Below, one piece after another: positions 56,456 to 64,000 of a stretch of 64,000 nt of DNA. Where the stretch lies: assembly GCF_000406105.1 (NCBI RefSeq), contig NZ_CM001974.1, positions 242,300 to 306,299 of the forward strand, given 5' to 3'. Source of the DNA: Dickeya chrysanthemi NCPPB 402. GTDB lineage: Bacteria > Pseudomonadota > Gammaproteobacteria > Enterobacterales > Enterobacteriaceae. Both the position numbers and the translations under genes were made by a program. The notes beneath the pieces are model-generated. The model worked only from the letters and a program-made list of their open reading frames with translations, made no database searches and had not been told where the DNA came from. Every line of letters starts with the position of its first letter. The first letter of the stretch is position 1.

Positions 56456-58456
56456 TTACTTGTCGATAACGCCCTGTTCGCGGGCGTTGATCTGCCAGTG
56501 CAGCAAGGCCGGGTAGGCGGTGGTGCGTTGCTGTTGCTCTGCGCTGATGGCGGATGGCGCGCTTTGCGTCAGCATCGGATTGGCCGGGTCCCAGGGGTAG
56601 CGCCCGTTGCTGCCGATGGGGGTGACGCCCTGCTCATCGATCCACAACACCTGGTTGTAACCAAATGCCCGCGTTGCATCATCCTGTTCCGCCAGCATAT
56701 TGCGCCCGCCGAGAGCGTAATAGGGGGTATCGGCGAGGCTGTAAGCGTAGAGTGTTGGGAAGATATCCTTGTGCGAACCGGGGCGTGATGGGTCAAAGCG
56801 CCAGGCGGTTTGCGCCAGAATGGTTTTCGGCACGTACAAATAGAAAGGCACGGCGCGATCAAGGAACTGCTCGTGCGGATACTGTGCTTTCAGCCGACGC
56901 ATCTGGTGGTCGCCGGTTGCCGCAATCAGTGTGGATTCTCCCACTGGGGACGATTTCACCGCAGTAATAAATTCGCCTAACGCATCGGTGGCGTACTGGT
57001 AGGTAGCGGCGATGGATTCTTGTTCCCGTTGATTGACTTCAGCGTGCGCCATCATCTCTGGCCCGGCATGTACCGGGTGCGGATGATAGCTGGCCGGAAC
57101 CTGATAGGGCGGGTGATTGGTCACGGTCAGAATACTGATGAATAACGGCTGGCGTGCGTCTGCCAGTAAGCTTTGCGCCAGCCGAAACGCGAATTCATCC
57201 GGTACGCCCCAGTCGGTCAACATGGCGCGTGATTCCGGGTAGCGTTCCATCAGGGAACTTTGGTCGTAAATCTCATCGACGCCAAGCCGCGGCAGATAAT
57301 TGCCGAAGTTACGCCACATGCGGCTGCCGGAAGTGATAAATATCACTTTGTAGCCCGCTTTTTTGTAGGTGGCGTAGGGGGTGTCGTCCAGCGATTTATA
57401 CTGTGCGGATGAATGACTGAGATTCTGGATTGGGCTGTGGAAAAACATCGCGGCGAACGACGGCGCCGTGCCGTTGCCTTCCGATACAAAGCGGCGGAAC
57501 ACAAAATTCGTAGCGAAATGCGGCCGCAGGGCACCCAGCATGTCGTTATCCGGCAGGTGGTCATACACCAGCATATTACTGCCCATGCTTTCCATCAGCG
57601 CCATCACCACGTTGGGGCGGTGTGCCGCCAGCCAGGGATTGACCGGCGTGCGACCTTCCAGTGTGCTCAGGCCGCTTTGGGCTCGCAACCGTTCTCCGGC
57701 TGTACGCGTAACCGGCTCGAAGCGGATGTCGTCGTCCCGGTCGCCCATCGCCCAGGCGGAAGCCATCAGGCCATTGGGCGTCAGTTTATTCAATATGGTG
57801 GCGGAAGAAATCTGTGAATCGTTGCGCCGCAGCGGGAAAGTGCTAAGACTACCGCGAATCATGGCGAAGAATAGCAACAGACTGATGAACAGATACACCA
57901 CAAACATCGTGCGGGACAGTAACCGCGGCGAACGTGTCGACAGCAGCGTTTGTCTGGCAAGGCGCGCGCTCAGCCAGGCGAACAGCAACACCAGCAGCAG
58001 CGAAATCACGATCGGATAGTCCTGCCAGATGTTGGTCAGAACGGCGCGCGGGCCATCGTCAATCAGCCCGAAAGCGAAAATATCGATGTAGGTGTGATAG
58101 GTCTGATAATAAAAGTAGTTGATGATGGCGATGGCGCTGACCAGAAAGGCGCAACCACCCAGATACCAGGGAGCGATGCGCTGCAACCAGCGCCAGCCGA
58201 TGTGATGCAGGCTTATCAGCAAACCGATGACCAGCAGCGGTGCCAGCAGGATGGACACGGCGCGTAAGTCATAACGCAGCCCGGTGAGCCACATCAGCCT
58301 GATGGCAGCCTCGTGATCTTGTAGTTGCTGTACATCGGCAAACACCCAAAACATGGCCAGACGGGCGCCGGACAACAATAAACTCAGTAGTAATACTTGC
58401 CACCAGAGGGTCTTCAGCAAGGTGCGGGCGTACTGCTGGTACTTATTCATTTGCAT
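56456..58456 (-). CDS. LTA-synthase/phosphoethanolamine-transferase-like membrane sulfatase-fold protein
   Basis: 666-residue inner-membrane protein with about five N-terminal helices (residues 15-215) and a periplasmic alkaline-phosphatase/sulfatase-fold domain (about 280-600). Metal and nucleophile elements are NVVMALMESMGSNML (metal-binding Glu), FVSEGNGTAPSFAAM (probable Thr nucleophile) and ATGDHQMRR (Asp-His metal ligands). This is the LtaS/OpgB/OpgE group, whose members move phosphoglycerol or phosphoethanolamine onto glycans or lipids. Substrate is not decidable here. An alternative ATG lies two codons in (58450). It is upstream of olsF in the same orientation, about 150 bases apart, and follows greB. 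A role in surface-lipid or periplasmic-glucan decoration is inference. Confidence 0.82.
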   Translation of the reverse strand: MQMNKYQQYARTLLKTLWWQVLLLSLLLSGARLAMFWVFADVQQLQDHEAAIRLMWLTGLRYDLRAVSILLAPLLVIGLLISLHHIGWRWLQRIAPWYLGGCAFLVSAIAIINYFYYQTYHTYIDIFAFGLIDDGPRAVLTNIWQDYPIVISLLLVLLFAWLSARLARQTLLSTRSPRLLSRTMFVVYLFISLLLFFAMIRGSLSTFPLRRNDSQISSATILNKLTPNGLMASAWAMGDRDDDIRFEPVTRTAGERLRAQSGLSTLEGRTPVNPWLAAHRPNVVMALMESMGSNMLVYDHLPDNDMLGALRPHFATNFVFRRFVSEGNGTAPSFAAMFFHSPIQNLSHSSAQYKSLDDTPYATYKKAGYKVIFITSGSRMWRNFGNYLPRLGVDEIYDQSSLMERYPESRAMLTDWGVPDEFAFRLAQSLLADARQPLFISILTVTNHPPYQVPASYHPHPVHAGPEMMAHAEVNQREQESIAATYQYATDALGEFITAVKSSPVGESTLIAATGDHQMRRLKAQYPHEQFLDRAVPFYLYVPKTILAQTAWRFDPSRPGSHKDIFPTLYAYSLADTPYYALGGRNMLAEQDDATRAFGYNQVLWIDEQGVTPIGSNGRYPWDPANPMLTQSAPSAISAEQQQRTTAYPALLHWQINAREQGVIDK

Positions 58457-58586
58457 TCTTGGGCTATTATCCGTAGCCGGAATGCTACGGCTTTATTTCA
58501 AAAAAATCTCACTAGCATGTCAGAAAGATGAAAGAAAGTATGAACGGCAGGCGGTTGCTACCGTTCAATGTTATGGGTTGGGGCGG

Positions 58587-59069
58587 TCAGCCAATGGGGT
58601 GGTGATAGTCAATTTTATTGACGTACCAGACCTTGGGGCCGGTAGGTGTGTTGACCACCGCTTCTTCATCCACCGCTTTTTTCAGCAGGGCGCGCGCCAT
58701 CGGGGCATCAATGGAAATGTAATCTTTGCGCCCGTAGATTTCGTCCGGCCCGACGATACGAAAGCATTTGATATCGCCGTCTTCGTTTTCCACCTCGACC
58801 CAGGCGCCGAAAAACACTTTGCCGTCCTGCTGGGGGGAGTAATCCACCACCCGCACCACTTGCAGTCGCTTGCGCAGATAACGCACCCGACGGTCGATTT
58901 CCCGCAGCAGGCGTTTATTGTAGAGGTAATCGGCATTTTCGCTGCGATCGCCCAGACTGGCGGCCCAGGCCACCTTTTCCGTGATTTCCGGGCGGCGTTC
59001 TTTCCACAGATAGTTCAATTCCTGATGCAGGGCTTCATAGCCTTCGCGGGTGATCAGATCGGTTTTCAT
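58587..59069 (-). CDS. greB: Transcript cleavage factor GreB
   Basis: Secondary-channel factor that rescues backtracked RNA polymerase by stimulating cleavage of the RNA 3' end. The N-terminal coiled coil (residues 1-75) starts MKTDLITREGYEALHQELNY, with the acidic tip in ASLGDRSENADYLYNKR; the C-terminal FKBP-like domain contains FFGAWVEVENEDGDIKCFRI and SPMARALLKK-type sequence. It has 160 residues (E. coli 158). It is divergent from ompR, as in E. coli, with 270 bases between. The membrane-enzyme gene downstream on the same strand is not present in E. coli. Confidence 0.95.
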   Translation of the reverse strand: MKTDLITREGYEALHQELNYLWKERRPEITEKVAWAASLGDRSENADYLYNKRLLREIDRRVRYLRKRLQVVRVVDYSPQQDGKVFFGAWVEVENEDGDIKCFRIVGPDEIYGRKDYISIDAPMARALLKKAVDEEAVVNTPTGPKVWYVNKIDYHHPIG

Positions 59070-59339
59070 ACGCTTTTCTGAAATGTGGAGATCATAAAAT
59101 CGTTATAATCGACGGCGGTGAGATAACATAGCGGATAACGCGTCATTTGTGGCGTGGTTTGCGGTGCGCTATGGCAGGAACGGTTTGATTACAACGTATT
59201 TTTATATCCTTTGTAACAATTTTGCCTAGAATATATACCAGAAACGACTGTCAGTTCGTTGCAGGTTTCTGAACAATATTAGATTGTGTTTCGTAATGAA
59301 GCCAAGCGCTGGCCGCTATCACGTCTTTGGAGAAGAGAG

Positions 59340-61471
<2,132 letters not shown>

Positions 61472-61516
61472 CGGCGAGTCGCTGCGGAAAAAACAGCAAA
61501 AACAATAGTTAAAGGA

Positions 61517-61540
61517 AAAGGCGCGTATTGCGCCTTTTTT
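61517..61540 (+). terminator. ompR-envZ terminator
   Basis: AAAGGCGC (61517-61524), loop GTATT, GCGCCTTT (61530-61537), then TTT. A perfect eight-base stem with T-run 45 bases after the envZ stop. Confidence 0.88.
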
Positions 61541-61584
61541 ACTGTCGGTGATGTTACCGGATGAGCGGTAGCAGCCTGGCGTTG

Positions 61585-63204
61585 TTACAATTTAGGGCCG
61601 GCGGAAACCAGCGCCGCACCGGCAGGGGTGTCGGTGTATTTATCGAAGTTAGTGATAAAGCGCTGCGCCAAGTCGTGAGCCTTCTCTTCCCATTGCGCTA
61701 CAGAGGCGTAGGTGTCGCGCGGATCCAGAATCGCCGGATCCACGCCCGGCAATGCGGTCGGGATCGACAGATTAAAGATAGGCAACGTCTGGGTTTCGGC
61801 ATCGTCAATGCTGCCATTGAGGATCGCGTCGATAATGCCGCGCGTATCCTTGATGGAGATGCGCTTGCCGGTGCCGTTCCAGCCGGTATTGACCAGATAG
61901 GCTTTGGCGCCTGCCGCCTGCATACGTTTCACCAGCACTTCGGCGTACTGCGTCGGGTGCAGCGTCAGAAATGCCGCGCCAAAGCAGGCGGAGAAGGTTG
62001 GCGTCGGTTCGGTGACGCCGCGTTCGGTTCCCGCCAGTTTGGCGGTAAAACCGGACAGGAAGTGATACTGGGTCTGGTCCGCCGTCAGGCGAGACACCGG
62101 CGGCAACACGCCGAAGGCGTCGGCGGTCAGGAAAATCACCTTGGTGGCGTGCCCGGCTTTGGAAACCGGCTTCACGATATTATCGATGTGATAAATCGGG
62201 TAGGACACGCGGGTGTTCTCGGTTTTAGAACCGTCGCTGAAATCCACGCTGCCATCGGCCAGTACGGTCACGTTTTCCAGCAGCGCATCGCGTCGGATAG
62301 CATGATAAATATCCGGCTCGGCTTCTGCGGAGAGGTTGATGGTCTTCGCGTAGCAACCGCCTTCGAAGTTGAACACGCCGTCGTCATCCCAGCCGTGCTC
62401 GTCATCGCCGATCAACTGGCGTTTCGGATCGGTGGACAGTGTGGTTTTGCCGGTGCCGGACAGGCCGAAGAACACCGCCACGTCACCTTTCTCGCCTACG
62501 TTGGCGGAGCAATGCATGGATGCGATGCCTTTGAGCGGCAACAGGTAGTTCATGATGGAGAACAACCCTTTCTTCATCTCGCCGCCGTACCAGGTGCCGC
62601 CGATAAGCTGAATACGCTCCGTCAGGTTGAACGCCACGAAGTTTTCCGAGTTCAGCCCTTGTTCCTGCCACTGTGGGTTAGTGCATTTCGCACCGTTCAT
62701 CACGATGAAATCCGGCTCGAAACCCGGTAATTCCTCATCACTGGGGCGGATAAACATGTTTTTCACGAAGTGAGCCTGCCAGGCGACTTCAGTGATGAAA
62801 CGAACCTTCAGACGCGTGTCGGCATTAGCGCCGCAGAAAGCATCAACGACAAACACGCGTTTACCGGATAACTGGCGGGTGACCCGTTGTTTCAGGTGTT
62901 GCCAGGTTTCCTGGCTGAGCGGATGGTTGTCGTTTTTGCCTTTGCCCTGATCGGACCACCACACGGTATCGCGGGTGACATCGTCGCGGACGATGTACTT
63001 ATCCTTCGGGGAACGGCCGGTGAAAATACCGGTATCAACGGCAACCGCACCCAATTGGGTTTCGATACCGCGTTCATAGCCTTGTAGGGTAGGGGATGTT
63101 TCTTCGGTAAAAAGTAAATCGTAGCTCGGGTTGTAGACAATTTCGCGGACATCATGAATACCATAAGCCGTCAGTGCTTCTGGCGTAATGCCTTTTATCT
63201 GCAT
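61585..63204 (-). CDS. pckA: Phosphoenolpyruvate carboxykinase (ATP) PckA
   Basis: Cytosolic gluconeogenic enzyme: oxaloacetate plus ATP gives phosphoenolpyruvate, CO2 and ADP. It has 539 residues (E. coli 540). The kinase P-loop is [17 protein letters not shown] (about residues 245-262); [20 protein letters not shown] has the Mn/Mg-binding Lys-His region, and [20 protein letters not shown] the metal-binding acidic residues. AGGAG precedes the ATG at 63204. It converges with ompR-envZ on its downstream side and has hslO upstream on the same strand, the E. coli order. An eight-base inverted repeat lies about 105-140 bases upstream. Confidence 0.97.
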   Translation of the reverse strand: MQIKGITPEALTAYGIHDVREIVYNPSYDLLFTEETSPTLQGYERGIETQLGAVAVDTGIFTGRSPKDKYIVRDDVTRDTVWWSDQGKGKNDNHPLSQETWQHLKQRVTRQLSGKRVFVVDAFCGANADTRLKVRFITEVAWQAHFVKNMFIRPSDEELPGFEPDFIVMNGAKCTNPQWQEQGLNSENFVAFNLTERIQLIGGTWYGGEMKKGLFSIMNYLLPLKGIASMHCSANVGEKGDVAVFFGLSGTGKTTLSTDPKRQLIGDDEHGWDDDGVFNFEGGCYAKTINLSAEAEPDIYHAIRRDALLENVTVLADGSVDFSDGSKTENTRVSYPIYHIDNIVKPVSKAGHATKVIFLTADAFGVLPPVSRLTADQTQYHFLSGFTAKLAGTERGVTEPTPTFSACFGAAFLTLHPTQYAEVLVKRMQAAGAKAYLVNTGWNGTGKRISIKDTRGIIDAILNGSIDDAETQTLPIFNLSIPTALPGVDPAILDPRDTYASVAQWEEKAHDLAQRFITNFDKYTDTPAGAALVSAGPKL

Positions 63205-63309
63205 GTTGCTACTCCTGGATCGTTATAGTCGTACTGCATAGTAAGTCTAGAAGGCGAGCTTATTTTAACCACGATGACAATCAAAAAATTAAATAAATTC
63301 ATTAATAAC

Positions 63310-63342
63310 TTTGCTTATACATGTGAACAAAAAGTAAGCAAA
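63310..63342. promoter_or_regulatory. Inverted repeat in the pckA upstream region
   Basis: TTTGCTTA (63310-63317) and TAAGCAAA (63335-63342) are exact complements, 17 bases apart, in an AT-rich region between hslO and pckA. It may be an operator for pckA; no known regulator was matched. Confidence 0.35.
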
Positions 63343-63402
63343 CGGTTGCGATATAACCAAAATGGACGGGTAAAGTACCGGTGGTTGATGGCGGTGCTGA
63401 TT

Positions 63403-63442
63403 ATTCTGAAAACGACGGATAACCCGTTGGCGGGTTATCCGT
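63403..63442 (-). terminator. hslO terminator
   Basis: ACGGATAACCCG (63415-63426), loop TTGG, CGGGTTATCCGT (63431-63442). A perfect 12-base stem; in the minus direction it is followed by CGTTTTC. It lies about 50 bases after the hslO stop. Confidence 0.8.
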
Positions 63443-63490
63443 GGCGCAGCAAGATGGCGCAGTATGCGGACAGGATTAATGTAACGTCGA

Positions 63491-64000
63491 TTAGTGTAAC
63501 GTCGGGGTATCGCTGGATTGACGAATGTCGTTGATATCCTGTGCGTTGAACAGATAATGGCTACCGCAATAATCGCAGTGCATATCGATCTGCCCGTCTT
63601 GCGCCAGAATATCGCTGACCTCGTCGGCCGACAGCGTCATCAGTGCATCGGCACAGCGTTCCCGCGAGCAATGGCACTGGAATGTGACCGGCTGCGGTTC
63701 GTACAGGGTGACGTTTTCCTGATGGTACAAACGATACAACACGTCATCGGCCGGCAAACCGAACAGCTCTTCGCCTTTCACGGTGGCGGTTAATTGCGTG
63801 AGATGGTCGAAATCGTCACGGTTCCCCTGCTGCGCCGGCAGCACCTGCAAGAGCATCCCGGCGGCACATTGGCGACCGTCATGTTCGCCGGTGCGAATGA
63901 ACAGACGAGTCGGTAACTGCTCGGACTGCTGGAAGTAATTTTCCAGACAAGTCGCCACGTTGTCGCCATCCAGCCCGACCACGCCCTGATAGCGCTCGCC
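63491..64000 (-). CDS. hslO: Hsp33 redox-activated chaperone HslO (partial, N-terminus beyond window)
   Basis: The C-terminal 169 residues of Hsp33, a holdase chaperone switched on by oxidation of its zinc-bound cysteines. The zinc site is visible as CHCSRERC and CDYCGSHY, matching the CxC and CxxC pairs of the family. The segment [20 protein letters not shown] is the conserved linker-proximal part of the N-terminal domain. The frame remains open to the right edge, so about 120 N-terminal residues lie outside. It is upstream of pckA as in E. coli. Confidence 0.93.
   Translation of the reverse strand, partial: GERYQGVVGLDGDNVATCLENYFQQSEQLPTRLFIRTGEHDGRQCAAGMLLQVLPAQQGNRDDFDHLTQLTATVKGEELFGLPADDVLYRLYHQENVTLYEPQPVTFQCHCSRERCADALMTLSADEVSDILAQDGQIDMHCDYCGSHYLFNAQDINDIRQSSDTPTLH

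Noticed and set aside
61561..62730. 389-codon frame antisense to pckA
   Set aside because: PckA on the other strand is full length with all motifs; this frame has no family features.

Overview
This is a 64-kb chromosomal segment of a gamma-proteobacterium of the order Enterobacterales. Gene content and order point to a soft-rot genus such as Dickeya (inference from synteny and family resemblance; no search was run). Most genes are close E. coli orthologues, but blocks that are far apart in E. coli are joined here, and several soft-rot/Serratia-type genes or ERIC repeats sit at the joints.

Layout. (1) 1-7.8 kb: rarD (cut by the left edge), yigI, pldA, recQ, rhtC, rhtB, pldB, yigL, in the E. 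coli order. (2) 7.8-14.8 kb: glycerol-3-phosphate regulon, glpTQ divergent from glpABC. (3) 15-26 kb: the E. coli ryhB-yhhW-gnt-yhgN-asd neighbourhood. It holds a Fur-controlled RyhB small RNA, pirin, gntR, gntK, a gntT-type permease, yhgN and asd. An AT-rich insertion (about 16.1-20.9 kb) lies between yhhW and gntR; it carries a secreted PPC/Ig-like protein and a tight operon of three exported proteins, one with a formylglycine-enzyme/PvdO-like fold. (4) 26-29 kb: an orphan nikR, a cold-shock gene with a cspA-type cold-box leader, and a BtsS/LytS-type histidine kinase without an adjacent regulator. (5) 29.7-48 kb: glycogen operon glgBXCAP, glpD divergent from glpEGR, and malPQ placed directly behind glpR with no malT between. 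(6) 48-52 kb: nfuA, gntX and bioH, then a small AT-rich type VI accessory module (hcp, STM2901-family, DUF1493) where E. coli has feoABC. (7) 52-64 kb: tex/yhgF, a bifunctional ornithine-lipid synthase (olsF-like), an LTA-synthase/phosphoethanolamine-transferase-like membrane enzyme, greB, ompR-envZ, pckA, and hslO cut by the right edge.

Functionally the window is dominated by carbon storage and use: uptake and oxidation of glycerol-3-phosphate, gluconate uptake and phosphorylation, glycogen synthesis and breakdown, maltodextrin breakdown and gluconeogenesis. Visible control sites fit this. There are CRP boxes before glpA/glpT, gntT and glpG, tandem GlpR boxes before glpD, and a perfect palindromic GntR-type operator between gntK and gntT. 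Envelope genes form a second theme: PldA, PldB, OlsF, the LTA-synthase-like enzyme and OmpR/EnvZ.

Four ERIC repeats (three of 127 bp, one of 198 bp with a hairpin-rich insert) and two isolated ERIC ends mark the accessory regions. The best candidates for something undescribed are the three-gene exported operon at 18.6-20.6 kb, flanked by a 29-bp imperfect direct repeat, and the hcp gene bracketed by inverted ERIC ends.
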